This document shows, one piece after another, positions 1-6,093 of a DNA stretch of 20,330 nucleotides. Origin of the DNA: a virus. The stretch covers positions 1 through 20,330 of the IMG/VR virus record IMGVR_UViG_3300044628_000381. One strand, written 5' to 3'. The notes under the pieces were generated by a model that worked only from the letters and a program-made list of their open reading frames with translations, had not been told where the DNA came from and made no database searches. Position 1 is the first letter of the stretch. Every line of letters starts with the position of its first letter. Made by a program: the position numbers and the translations under genes.

Positions 1-247
1 TTAGCAACGCATCCATAGCCTCTCTAGCTGACCAAATATCTTTCTGATAGCTACGACCCTCAAAAGATTTCAATCCCCTGTCATACGAGCTTAAACTCTC
101 CATATCAGCAAAGTCACCAATGTTCACTATTACGTCAGGCTTTTTAGCAAGAATATAATTACCTATTGCTCGCAAGTAACTAAAGTCAACATTAGGCTTT
201 GCTTGTACGTCAAATAAAACTAATATCTTCATATTTGTATTAATCAT
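1..247 (-). CDS. Metallophosphoesterase, N-terminal part (cut by window edge)
   Basis: The first 82 codons of a calcineurin-like phosphoesterase are visible; the rest lies beyond the left edge. The first metal-binding strand reads LVLFDVQ (D13, Q15), and the second motif is GDFAD (G44, D45, D48). The usual DxH is DxQ here, a variant I recall from phage members of the family. Such enzymes hydrolyse phosphomono- or diesters with two divalent metals; the phage substrate is unknown. The start at 247 is preferred to the in-frame ATG at 232 because AAGGA lies 5 nt upstream. It is the last visible gene of the leftward early operon. Confidence 0.85.
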   Translation of the reverse strand, partial: MINTNMKILVLFDVQAKPNVDFSYLRAIGNYILAKKPDVIVNIGDFADMESLSSYDRGLKSFEGRSYQKDIWSAREAMDALL

Positions 248-255
248 TTTATTCC

Positions 256-351
256 TTAAAGTATTGAAAAGTATTCAACAAATAACCCATATATGCCATA
301 GATAATACTACACATACAGCAAAAGATAACAAAGTACATTAGTACATTCAT
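256..351 (-). CDS. Small membrane peptide, 31 aa
   Basis: This short frame begins MNVLMYFVIFCCMCSIIYG and is almost wholly hydrophobic with three cysteines, so it probably forms one membrane helix. Its ATG overlaps the TGA of the secreted-protein gene upstream (ATGA), which suggests translational coupling; no strong ribosome binding site of its own is seen. It ends 9 bases before the start of the phosphoesterase gene. Function is unknown. The hydrophobicity and the coupling overlap argue that it is real, but it is short enough to be chance. Confidence 0.45.
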   Translation of the reverse strand: MNVLMYFVIFCCMCSIIYGIYGLFVEYFSIL

Positions 352-632
352 AATGTAGGCTTACCATTACAAGCTGTATAAACACCTTCCCAAATCTGTA
401 TAGCGTTTAGTTTAGGATTAGCATAAGCATAACCTACCCAGCCTAGTGCTTGGTCAATCTCTGCGTTATCCCCCATAGTGCGGATTAGCTCATTCTTAAC
501 TTCTTTCTCAGTTTTACCTGTATCTCTAAAGCGGTAAGTAATAATCTTAGTGAAGTTAGCCCATTCATCACATGGTGTTTCTGCATGAGCTGTTAAAGAT
601 ACTGATAATAGTAATGCTGTAATTAATTTCAT
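348..632 (-). CDS. Small secreted protein with Sec signal peptide
   Basis: The 94-residue product starts with a textbook signal peptide: basic N-terminus (MK), hydrophobic core (ITALLLSVSL) and an AHA motif that predicts signal peptidase I cleavage after A17. The mature protein of about 77 residues has exactly two cysteines (C21 and C88), near its two ends, which could form a periplasmic disulphide. The ribosome binding site AGGGAG lies 7 nt upstream. I do not recognise the family. A phage protein sent to the periplasm from the early region could modify the envelope, act in superinfection exclusion or inhibit a host enzyme; none of these is shown by the sequence. Confidence 0.75.
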   Translation of the reverse strand: MKLITALLLSVSLTAHAETPCDEWANFTKIITYRFRDTGKTEKEVKNELIRTMGDNAEIDQALGWVGYAYANPKLNAIQIWEGVYTACNGKPTL

Positions 633-814
633 TTTAATACTCCCTATCGGTAATAAATGTTAAACAAACTTTACTTTTTACTGCTTTTGTTAATTATCGC
701 TAACACTTTTAGTTCAAAATTAAACTAATCCTGTAAACATACACAGACAATACGCATCACTTCCTCTGAAACCCTCATACAGACCTGATTAGACCGAATT
801 AAGTACAAAAAAGA

Positions 815-831
815 TATATACAAAGTATATA
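815..831. repeat. Perfect palindrome TATATAC-aaa-GTATATA
   Basis: Two 7-base arms are separated by three bases. On the minus strand the hairpin is followed by TCTTTTTT, so it could be a weak intrinsic terminator for the leftward transcript; only one G:C pair per stem makes that doubtful. A protein-binding operator is the alternative. Confidence 0.4.
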
Positions 832-832
832 C

Positions 833-967
833 TTACATCCGCCATCTACCTCTACGTCTAGGCATCTCGTCATACAGTCTTTTGTTATGGTCAGACCTTC
901 TGCATAGTGTTGTTCTTCCAGACAACAGTAGCTTTCCATGTAATCTTTTAATTCTGTGTAATATCAT
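833..967 (-). CDS. Possible small basic protein, 44 aa
   Basis: The frame starts MILHRIKRLHGKL and ends DEMPRRRGRWRM. It is very rich in Arg and Lys, like some nucleic-acid-binding phage peptides. The frame stays open upstream through a 12-base tandem repeat (encoding LADVLADV) into the preceding gene, so a TTG start there is possible. No clear ribosome binding site precedes the ATG. It may be chance. Confidence 0.3.
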   Translation of the reverse strand: MILHRIKRLHGKLLLSGRTTLCRRSDHNKRLYDEMPRRRGRWRM

Positions 968-970
968 AGA

Positions 971-994
971 AACATCCGCCAAAACATCCGCCAA
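971..994. repeat. Tandem 12-bp repeat AACATCCGCCAA x2
   Basis: Two identical 12-base units lie head to tail, and the core 10-mer ACATCCGCCA recurs at 835-844. The repeat sits just after the stop codon of the methyltransferase-like gene. It is more GC-rich than its surroundings. It may be a protein-binding iteron or a slippage product. Confidence 0.6.
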
Positions 995-998
995 ATTG

Positions 999-1565
999 TC
1001 AATCAGACTTACAAACTGTATTCTTAATCATTAAACATATTTCTTTCAGCCATAAAATAAGCTGGGGGGGGGTGTATTCACGTTGATACTGTGTGCAGCG
1101 TTTAGTACCCCTTACATTCCCACAAATAGACCTATCTGTGCTTGATGTATTTTTAGGGGGTAGCTCAGGCAAGTCTTTAATATCAATACCGCAGATATAT
1201 AACTTTGTTGCCTTGTGTGCTACATGACCAAAATCAAACTGGTCAATCTCAATCGTAAATCCACCAAACTCGTCAACAAACATACCCGTAGGCAAGTTAG
1301 CTTCTTTAAAAAACCTACTGCTTGCTGGATGCTCTAGTACCCCACCATTTAACCTAACCTGCGCTAGTGCCAAATAAGCTAATTGCTTTTCACCCTCTCT
1401 AGGATTAGCCATATGGCTTAATTGCCCCCATGCTCGGCAAGGTGGATGCGCTAATACAGGCTTTCTGCTGCAAAATGTTCTAGCATCCCGTTCCATGTCA
1501 TAAACATCAAAGCCTTCTAATTCTTTGTATGCGCTATCAGGTCTAGCAAATAAGACTGAAATCAT
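999..1565 (-). CDS. Phage protein resembling a C5-cytosine methyltransferase core
   Basis: The 188-residue product carries motifs in an order that recalls a cut-down DNA cytosine methyltransferase: HPPCRAWG (40-47) like the PPC catalytic loop, GGVLEHP (74-80) like the ENV motif, and FDFGH with HKATKLY (110-123) in place of the later conserved loop. It lacks an obvious S-adenosylmethionine glycine loop and is far shorter than active enzymes, so activity is uncertain. I recall similar short proteins as hypothetical genes in other phages. The C-terminal TPPQLILWL follows a run of nine C on the coding strand (1064-1072); continued family-like sequence after it suggests the frame is intact. Its ATG overlaps the stop of the small gene upstream (ATGA). 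Confidence 0.65.
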   Translation of the reverse strand: MISVLFARPDSAYKELEGFDVYDMERDARTFCSRKPVLAHPPCRAWGQLSHMANPREGEKQLAYLALAQVRLNGGVLEHPASSRFFKEANLPTGMFVDEFGGFTIEIDQFDFGHVAHKATKLYICGIDIKDLPELPPKNTSSTDRSICGNVRGTKRCTQYQREYTPPQLILWLKEICLMIKNTVCKSD

Positions 1566-1711
1566 AAACTGTAACCCACATAAGTTGCCTTAGAGTTAGC
1601 ATATTTTACTTCTACTGCACATGGTGTACCATGTGACGGAACGGCTAACTTGTAGCACGACATAGCAATGAGAATGAGTAGTACGGTGATGACTATGTTC
1701 TTATTCATCAT
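1562..1711 (-). CDS. Small membrane-anchored protein, 49 aa
   Basis: The product begins MMNKNIVITVLLILIAMSC, a basic tip and hydrophobic helix ending at a cysteine, so it is either a single-span membrane protein or a lipoprotein with a weak lipobox. The remaining 30 residues are polar. AAAGGAT lies 5 nt before the first ATG. The start overlaps the stop of the upstream gene, and the stop overlaps the ATG of the methyltransferase-like gene (ATGA), the usual phage coupling pattern. Function is unknown. Confidence 0.6.
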   Translation of the reverse strand: MMNKNIVITVLLILIAMSCYKLAVPSHGTPCAVEVKYANSKATYVGYSL

Positions 1712-1965
1712 TCATATCCTTTAATCTTGTTCAAGGCTTCAACAGCTATATCATTACCAATACTATTGCCAACTCTGTCACCGTTTCCTAGCTTAGAAAG
1801 CATATCAAGTGCATCAATAGCTATGGTGAGTTTGGCTTCCAACTCGGCAATACGCTTGGCATCTACCTTGCCCCGTTCTTCCCATGCTTTCCACACAGTT
1901 CTATCCCAATCAGGATATAGCCTATGAGATTGCCAAAACTCTTCAAACTGTTCTTTGTTAGTCAT
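1708..1965 (-). CDS. Small acidic early protein with coiled coil, 85 aa
   Basis: The product begins MTNKEQFEEFW and has a helical centre (residues about 33-60, WEERGKVDAKRIAELEAKL) typical of short phage early proteins. The C-terminal part pairs IGNDIAVEALNKI. I do not recognise a function. The ATG at 1965 is chosen over an upstream in-frame GTG because GTGGAGA sits at the right distance and this ATG begins one base after the previous stop. It is tightly packed between the PP-loop gene and the small membrane gene. Confidence 0.7.
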   Translation of the reverse strand: MTNKEQFEEFWQSHRLYPDWDRTVWKAWEERGKVDAKRIAELEAKLTIAIDALDMLSKLGNGDRVGNSIGNDIAVEALNKIKGYE

Positions 1966-1966
1966 A

Positions 1967-2755
1967 TTAATCTCCACAAAAACATTCTATTGTTGCATCC
2001 ACAAACAATTCTGTTTGCTCCCGATTAAACTTAGCCATTTGAGAATACGTTGGCTTGTCTTTAGAAAATCTTGCACCAATGCTTGCTTCTTGTTTTTGCC
2101 ACCAGATTGTGCGTTCTGGTTTTTGTTGAATTAGGCTAGTTAAAATTGCAGTACCTTTTAAAAAACATAAATCACAATTAGACGAGCCTGATTGTTTAGG
2201 TAATTCCAAATCAAATGTATTATTATTCCAAAAATCCCACACCATCTTTTCAGTTACACCATCTTTTGATAAAGGCATTAACTTATCTTCTTGCTGTGAT
2301 ATTTTAGCTATGCGTCTTGGTTCATCTGCTCTAATACCAACAAAGGTAACAATGTCCATAATGCCAATACTTTTAAAATATCTAGTGAATGTGTTAACTT
2401 TCAATTCTTGTGTGCAAAATCGTTGCGCTTGGTTTGGTAGATAATGTTTTTTATCTATTAATTGTTCAAAAGGTTCACCATTACGACTAGCAGTTTCATA
2501 AGTAACCACTTCAAATTTTTTTTCGTTATCTCTAAATTCTAGCCAAACAATAGGCACATTCCAATTCACAGCGCAGTCATTTACAAACTTTAGTGTGGCT
2601 TCTTCTTCCTTACCTGTATTGGCAAAGCAAACTACCGCCTCGTCTGGCAACTTACCGCCATGCGCCTCTAAGCATTTCCAAAGCATATATCCTGATGTTC
2701 TGCCACCACTAAAGCTGATAATGGTTGGTTCTGTAATTAGGTATGGGCTAGTCAT
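1967..2755 (-). CDS. PP-loop ATPase, phosphoadenosine-phosphosulfate-reductase-like
   Basis: The 262-residue product has the adenine-nucleotide alpha-hydrolase signature SFSGGRTSGYML (residues 14-25; PP-loop 16-22), a VVCFANTG strand (about 41-48), RFCTQELK (C114) and VGIRADEPRR (138-148). A CDLC motif (C194, C197) and CFC near the C-terminus (C258, C260) could bind zinc or an iron-sulphur cluster. Family members activate a substrate by adenylation, or reduce PAPS; phage versions have no settled role and may act in nucleotide, sulphur or DNA-modification chemistry. DndC-like sulphur modification is conceivable but no dnd partners are visible. The ATG at 2755 has GGGAG 7 nt upstream and is preferred to an upstream GTG. 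Confidence 0.8.
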   Translation of the reverse strand: MTSPYLITEPTIISFSGGRTSGYMLWKCLEAHGGKLPDEAVVCFANTGKEEEATLKFVNDCAVNWNVPIVWLEFRDNEKKFEVVTYETASRNGEPFEQLIDKKHYLPNQAQRFCTQELKVNTFTRYFKSIGIMDIVTFVGIRADEPRRIAKISQQEDKLMPLSKDGVTEKMVWDFWNNNTFDLELPKQSGSSNCDLCFLKGTAILTSLIQQKPERTIWWQKQEASIGARFSKDKPTYSQMAKFNREQTELFVDATIECFCGD

Positions 2756-2759
2756 CACA

Positions 2760-2840
2760 TCACTCCCACACACTTAATAAGACTTTATAGGCTATGATTA
2801 AGCCTACGATTAAAACAAAAATATCAAATAAGTTAGTCAT
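2760..2840 (-). CDS. Small membrane protein, 26 aa
   Basis: The product reads MTNLFDIFVLIVGLIIAYK and then seven more residues, a single transmembrane helix with a positive flank. AAGGTGAAG precedes the ATG, and the start lies inside the last codons of the upstream gene (8-base overlap). The same frame continues open upstream, but a longer start would overlap the well-supported 55-codon gene in another frame. Function unknown. Confidence 0.55.
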   Translation of the reverse strand: MTNLFDIFVLIVGLIIAYKVLLSVWE

Positions 2841-3000
2841 CTTCACCTTCCTTATAATGTTTTTTCCAGTAAGGTTCTTCTTTCTCAGGTTTCTTTTTCT
2901 TGCCAAATATCTTGTCGTAATTCTCAGCATACTTTTCTTGTTGCTGTTTATCACCTAGTTTAGTTCTTAAAGCATCGCCTGTAATTGGATTGCTTGACAT
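2833..3000 (-). CDS. Small highly charged protein, 55 aa
   Basis: The product starts MSSNPITGDALRTKLGDKQQQ and is dominated by Lys and Glu in its second half (FGKKKKPEKEEPYWKKHYKEGEDD is its tail in part). TAGGAG lies 6 nt before the ATG, one of the best ribosome binding sites in the operon. It lies just downstream of ssb. It is probably cytoplasmic and partly disordered. I do not recognise a family. Confidence 0.65.
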   Translation of the reverse strand: MSSNPITGDALRTKLGDKQQQEKYAENYDKIFGKKKKPEKEEPYWKKHYKEGEDD

Positions 3001-3009
3001 GGATTACTC

Positions 3010-3384
3010 CTAAAACGGAATAGAACCTGCATCATCATCAAACGAATCAATCACATCAAGTTTTTGACTCGACTTATCTTTACTGCCTAATAACGTAACA
3101 TCGCTTACACGACACTCTAGGCTTGTTTTTTCTGTGCCATCCTTAGCTTTATATGGGCGCAAGCTAATCTCGCCTGTAATGCCTATTTGTGTGCCTTTTA
3201 AAAGCATTGGTGCAAGTATTTCTGCACGTTTTCCCCAAAGATTGCAGTTTAACCATGTTGTTGTTTGCTTTTCTCCATAACCAGATGTAAGCGATAGTGA
3301 AAAGTTTAAGATTGCATCTTTGTTTGCTGTGTAACTTAATTTTGCATCTTGACCAGTACGGCCTGTGGCATTGAGAGAGTTCAT
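3010..3384 (-). CDS. ssb: Single-stranded DNA-binding protein (SSB)
   Basis: The 124-residue product is an OB-fold SSB. The N-terminus MNSLNATGRTGQDAKLSYT matches the usual beta-1/beta-2 region, TTTWLNCNLWGKRAEIL (41-57) is the conserved W-x-x-C/V-x-x-W-G-K-x-A-E strand-helix, and GTQIGITGEISLRPYKAKDG follows. The tail DSFDDDAGSIPF is the acidic tip that recruits recombination and replication partners. The protein coats single strands during phage replication and recombination. Its start overlaps the exonuclease stop (ATGA) with AGGA upstream, so it is co-translated with the YqaJ and Sak3 genes. Confidence 0.95.
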   Translation of the reverse strand: MNSLNATGRTGQDAKLSYTANKDAILNFSLSLTSGYGEKQTTTWLNCNLWGKRAEILAPMLLKGTQIGITGEISLRPYKAKDGTEKTSLECRVSDVTLLGSKDKSSQKLDVIDSFDDDAGSIPF

Positions 3385-3998
3385 TTTAGTTCCTTTAGTT
3401 GTTTAGTTAAGTCTGCTACTTCTGTTAAAAATAATTTTACTACATTTTCTGTTTCAGCGATATAAATATCATCACGTTCAACACGTACTACAAATAATGC
3501 TAGGTTATCGCCTATTAATGGGCAATAGCTTACAAAGTCACACCATTTTGCGCCTGTACAAGCCATCTGCCATTGCATCTGTGGGATATATTTTGTAGGT
3601 GCTTTGCCTGATAACAATGCTTCTACGTGATTGCCAGGTGTTGGACATTTAATCTCAATCAACCCATCGCCTACAATACCATCAGGACTAGCCCCAGCCA
3701 TTTCAATACTTGGATGGTCAACAAATCCTATCTCCGTTACCGTAACACCTTGCTTAAACTCATACAAGCTACGTGCAATAGGCTCTAGCTCAATTCCTCG
3801 TTCCATGTGTGAGTTAGTATAACCTTCTTCACGTTGACCTGTTAAACGCTGGCAAACTAGTTCCATGCGGTAATTTCTGCGACTAGCTGCTTCACCTGTC
3901 TTTAATGTTGCTAACACGTCTGCTACACGGCTTGCAGTAACTTTGCCTAAACGTGCTTCAAACCAGCTATCTGTTCCTTGAATAATATCAGTCATCAT
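3381..3998 (-). CDS. YqaJ-family (lambda Exo-like) viral recombinase exonuclease
   Basis: The 205-residue product carries the YqaJ/RecB-like nuclease signatures: W12xxR16 near the N-terminus, HMERGIELEPIA (64-75), GASPDGIV (102-109, catalytic D106), IEIKCP (114-119, E115-x-K117), and YIPQMQWQM (137-145). These form the PD-(D/E)XK core that digests one strand of double-stranded DNA to leave a 3' overhang. With the Sak3 annealing protein and SSB on either side it makes a complete two-component recombination system. Two adjacent ATGs are possible; GGGAG of the upstream stop region serves either. Confidence 0.93.
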   Translation of the reverse strand: MMTDIIQGTDSWFEARLGKVTASRVADVLATLKTGEAASRRNYRMELVCQRLTGQREEGYTNSHMERGIELEPIARSLYEFKQGVTVTEIGFVDHPSIEMAGASPDGIVGDGLIEIKCPTPGNHVEALLSGKAPTKYIPQMQWQMACTGAKWCDFVSYCPLIGDNLALFVVRVERDDIYIAETENVVKLFLTEVADLTKQLKELK

Positions 3999-4412
3999 TT
4001 ACTCCCTATGCGCTTTACACGCACCTAATATCCAGCTTTTATTAACTTTCCAAAATTCACTCGCTCTGCTTTCCATTTTTGCTATCTCGTCATCTGTAAA
4101 CCTTTCCCATGCTTCATGGGTATGGCGTTGGCAACCAATGGTTAAGTATTGAGAAGTGATAAGAATAGGCCATGTTAGATTAAGTATTGAGATAGGTGTT
4201 TCTGTAAGAATTTCACCATTCAATTCAGCACCATATAAATTAGCCCCATGTAAATTAGTAGTACCCAAGTAAGCGCCATTTAATTTAGCAAAACTTAAAT
4301 CAGCAAAACGTAAATTAGCCCCACTTAAATCAGCGCCACGTAAATGAGAATTAGTCACTTCGTCTATTGTGAGTAATACCTCGCCCGTATCTTTGTGTTT
4401 AATGTCCATCAT
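3999..4412 (-). CDS. Pentapeptide-repeat protein with C-terminal extension
   Basis: Residues about 24-68 are pentapeptide repeats of the A(D/N)LxG type (GADLS GANLR FADLS FAKLN GAYLG, then further units), which fold as a right-handed beta helix. About nine units are present. Residues 70-137 are a non-repeat region with several Trp and charged residues (RFTDDEIAKME) that I recall from other phage pentapeptide proteins. Larger relatives mimic DNA and protect gyrase, but this helix is short and no such role is shown. It sits between the annealing-protein gene and the exonuclease gene with direct stop-start junctions on both sides. Confidence 0.85.
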   Translation of the reverse strand: MMDIKHKDTGEVLLTIDEVTNSHLRGADLSGANLRFADLSFAKLNGAYLGTTNLHGANLYGAELNGEILTETPISILNLTWPILITSQYLTIGCQRHTHEAWERFTDDEIAKMESRASEFWKVNKSWILGACKAHRE

Positions 4413-4546
4413 TTAATTCTCGGTAAAGGTTTAGACAGTAAATACTTGTGACCCATTGCTTTAATAGCCTTAGCTATCTTAGCATCACGGTCTTTGCGTT
4501 GTTTATCGCTTGGTGGTGTTAAACCATATAGTGAGGTAATAATCAT
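4409..4546 (-). CDS. Small basic protein, 45 aa
   Basis: The product starts MIITSLYGLTPPSDKQRKDR and is strongly basic and probably helical (AKIAKAIKAMGHKYLL). Its ATG overlaps the TGA of the annealing-protein gene (ATGA) and its TGA overlaps the ATG of the pentapeptide gene, so both junctions look translationally coupled. Function unknown. Position between recombination genes hints at a nucleic-acid-related role, but this is only inference. Confidence 0.6.
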   Translation of the reverse strand: MIITSLYGLTPPSDKQRKDRDAKIAKAIKAMGHKYLLSKPLPRIK

Positions 4547-5094
4547 GCTGGCATCCCTTCAAATAATGCTTTCATTTCATCTTTAGCCTTAGTAATAGGT
4601 GCGGTGTAGCTTGCATCTGATTTAACCTGGTTGCGTACAGCTATGAATATACTTTGCAGTTCTGCCATTGTTTTAGCGCCTCGTATCATAGCGATATAAA
4701 CGTCAACTGGTTCAAGTTCAGTGGTAGGCAAATCTTCACCTGCATAGATATATAAACCTAACCCGTGTAATGCGATTGCTTTAACCAGACATCGTTGAAT
4801 TGATGTATTAATCTGAAAAGCATTTGGTGCAGGTATCGTTTTATTTTGATTATCCAATACAGGGTGAATTTGGCTTAATGTAATTTCATCTACCGTAACA
4901 GCTACCTCAACAAAGTAACCACACTCTGTTTTGCAGAATGGTAATCCATCAGTCTTAATCACTTCCCATGTAGCTGTTGGCGATGCTTTGCGTAACTCTG
5001 CAACTGCCCATGCCCATGATAGATAAGTAAACTGTCCTTTCTTTTCTACGTGCTTGTTTACGTCTATTGCATTTAATGTTTGAAATACACTCAT
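4543..5094 (-). CDS. Sak3/DUF1071-type single-strand annealing protein
   Basis: The 183-residue product matches the DUF1071 (Sak3) family of phage single-strand annealing proteins. Seen are VNKHVEKKGQFTYLSWAWA (12-30), the middle strand region (ATWEVI, 41-46) and the highly conserved RCLVKAIALHGLGLYIYAGE (101-120). These proteins anneal complementary single strands made by a partner exonuclease, here YqaJ, with SSB. ATG at 5094 is chosen because AAAGGTGA precedes it; an in-frame GTG at 5103 overlaps that site. The C-terminal third (about 125-183) is less conserved and may hold partner contacts. Confidence 0.9.
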   Translation of the reverse strand: MSVFQTLNAIDVNKHVEKKGQFTYLSWAWAVAELRKASPTATWEVIKTDGLPFCKTECGYFVEVAVTVDEITLSQIHPVLDNQNKTIPAPNAFQINTSIQRCLVKAIALHGLGLYIYAGEDLPTTELEPVDVYIAMIRGAKTMAELQSIFIAVRNQVKSDASYTAPITKAKDEMKALFEGMPA

Positions 5095-5105
5095 CTTATT
5101 CACCT

Positions 5106-5282
5106 TTAAATTATATTAATAATTGCATCAGTATCAACAATCATTTGATTTGGATATAATTGTTGTAAATGTAAGCAAAACTGTTCTTTTATTCCAGCTT
5201 CAACTTCAGAGATATTGGTAAACAATGGAACATCTCTAAATGCTATACTTACTGTAAATACAATTTTTTTATTTATAATCAT
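5106..5282 (-). CDS. Small early protein, 58 aa
   Basis: The product starts MIINKKIVFTVSIAFRDVPL and looks like alternating beta strands with one helix (EAGIKEQFCLHLQQLY). AGGTGA sits 6 nt before the ATG at 5282; a longer in-frame start upstream would overlap the gene before. I do not recognise it. It lies directly ahead of the annealing-protein gene. Confidence 0.6.
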   Translation of the reverse strand: MIINKKIVFTVSIAFRDVPLFTNISEVEAGIKEQFCLHLQQLYPNQMIVDTDAIINII

Positions 5283-5283
5283 A

Positions 5284-5421
5284 TTATTCACCTTTAGCCA
5301 ATTCATCTAAATACTCGTCAATCTGTTTTCTTGCACATTCATATAACCATTGGTCATATTCTGCCATTTCAATTAGTTCTCTGTCGTCACCATAATCAGG
5401 TATGTAATAATCGTTGGCCAT
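5284..5421 (-). CDS. Small acidic protein, 45 aa
   Basis: The product starts MANDYYIPDYGDDRELIEMA and is strongly acidic, with a predicted helix rich in Glu, Asp and aromatic residues. TAGGAG lies 6 nt before the ATG. Small acidic early phage proteins are often inhibitors or DNA mimics, but nothing specific can be shown here. Confidence 0.6.
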   Translation of the reverse strand: MANDYYIPDYGDDRELIEMAEYDQWLYECARKQIDEYLDELAKGE

Positions 5422-5422
5422 C

Positions 5423-5542
5423 TTAAACTCCTAACAATAAATAAATAAATGCTGACATTAATACAACTGCTATAAAGCAGAACCCGATAACAATACATTC
5501 ATATACGTTATCTTTAACTTTGCTATTTTTATAATCCTTCAT
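5423..5542 (-). CDS. Small membrane protein, 39 aa
   Basis: After a charged N-terminus (MKDYKNSKVKDNVYE) the product has one long hydrophobic segment (CIVIGFCFIAVVLMSAFIYLLLGV) reaching the C-terminus, a single-span inner-membrane protein with its N-terminus probably in the cytoplasm. GGGGAT lies a few bases before the ATG. Its stop overlaps the leader of the next gene. Function unknown. Confidence 0.6.
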   Translation of the reverse strand: MKDYKNSKVKDNVYECIVIGFCFIAVVLMSAFIYLLLGV

Positions 5543-5543
5543 T

Positions 5544-5720
5544 TTATATCCCCAAATCAGTAAATAATTGTTTGAGTAGTTTGTAGGCTCTAACTGATTG
5601 CTTATCTGACTCAGGTTCACCATTCGTATTCTGATTAATCCGTACAATATAAATCGCATAATCTAAATCATTTAATTGTTGTTGAGTACATTCTAATTTG
5701 ATTTCAGTTTGTAGCTTCAT
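5544..5720 (-). CDS. Small early protein, 58 aa
   Basis: The product starts MKLQTEIKLECTQQQLNDLD and is mixed beta then alpha, ending AYKLLKQLFTDLGI. GGAGA precedes the ATG at 5720 by 6 nt, which favours it over a start six codons upstream. It overlaps the end of the gene before by 17 bases in another frame. No family recognised. Confidence 0.6.
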   Translation of the reverse strand: MKLQTEIKLECTQQQLNDLDYAIYIVRINQNTNGEPESDKQSVRAYKLLKQLFTDLGI

Positions 5721-5853
5721 TTTTATTCTCCAATTCACGTTTAGCTAGTAATAATTCTAATTCTTCAAAGTCATCTTGAATTGCTCGTAGTTCTTCAATA
5801 ATTTTAACTAGACCAATGTCTGTAAGTAAGTATTGTGAGTTATCTGGAAGCAT
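5704..5853 (-). CDS. Small coiled-coil protein, 49 aa
   Basis: The product starts MLPDNSQYLLTDIGLVKIIEE and continues as one long amphipathic helix rich in Leu and Glu (DDFEELELLLAKRELENK), so it probably forms a coiled coil or binds a partner helix. It overlaps the genes on both sides by 14 and 17 bases. Ribosome binding is weak (GGGAT), so coupling to the gene before is likely. Confidence 0.55.
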   Translation of the reverse strand: MLPDNSQYLLTDIGLVKIIEELRAIQDDFEELELLLAKRELENKNEATN

Positions 5854-6046
5854 GATTAATCCCATCATATTTGTTTATGAAGTTTAAATTTTTAGCACGT
5901 GCATTTGCAAAGCGTGAATTTGAATAATACTGATGTTGTGAAAGGGCAACTGCGGCCATTTGATAGTTGCTATAAACGTCTATTAGTTTGCCATTGTTAA
6001 ATAGTTCAAATCTGTTATCGTTTACTTCTTTAATTTCGTATGTCAT
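5840..6046 (-). CDS. Small early protein, 68 aa, first gene of the leftward operon
   Basis: The product starts MTYEIKEVNDNRFELFNNGK. The N-terminal half looks like a small beta hairpin domain (KLIDVYSNYQMAAVALSQHQ), the C-terminal half is basic and polar. GTGGAGA lies at the right distance before the ATG at 6046. Being first after the leftward promoter, it is probably among the earliest and most abundant products. No family recognised. Confidence 0.65.
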   Translation of the reverse strand: MTYEIKEVNDNRFELFNNGKLIDVYSNYQMAAVALSQHQYYSNSRFANARAKNLNFINKYDGINHASR

Positions 6047-6071
6047 TTTAATCTCCACTGTTTCTATTAAG

Positions 6072-6093
6072 TCGGTTGCTTTTTCTCAACCGA
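6072..6093. promoter_or_regulatory. Inverted repeat TCGGTTG-N8-CAACCGA, candidate operator
   Basis: Two perfect 7-base arms are separated by 8 bases. They cover the -35 and spacer of the rightward promoter and lie at the start of the leftward transcript, an ideal place for a repressor to control both. As RNA, the leftward message would begin with this hairpin. No poly-T follows on either strand, so it is not a terminator. Confidence 0.55.

Larger units (their letters stand above)
633..998. other. Gap between secreted-protein gene and methyltransferase-like gene
   Basis: This 366-base stretch has no convincing gene. It holds a possible 44-codon basic frame (833-967), a perfect AT-rich palindrome (815-831) followed on the minus strand by six T, and three copies of the 10-mer ACATCCGCCA. 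The 200 bases nearest the secreted-protein gene hold only very short frames. A minus-strand promoter for that gene could lie near 690-720 (TTGAAC about 15 nt before TAATTA), but the match is weak. Confidence 0.5.

Noticed and set aside
1967-2755. DndC-type DNA phosphorothioation enzyme
   Set aside because: The PP-loop fits the superfamily, but there is no DndA/B/D/E partner in the window and the cysteine spacing is not diagnostic.
2841-2954. Long basic N-terminal extension of the membrane mini-protein at 2760-2840
   Set aside because: It overlaps a better-supported 55-codon gene in another frame that has an AGGAG site.
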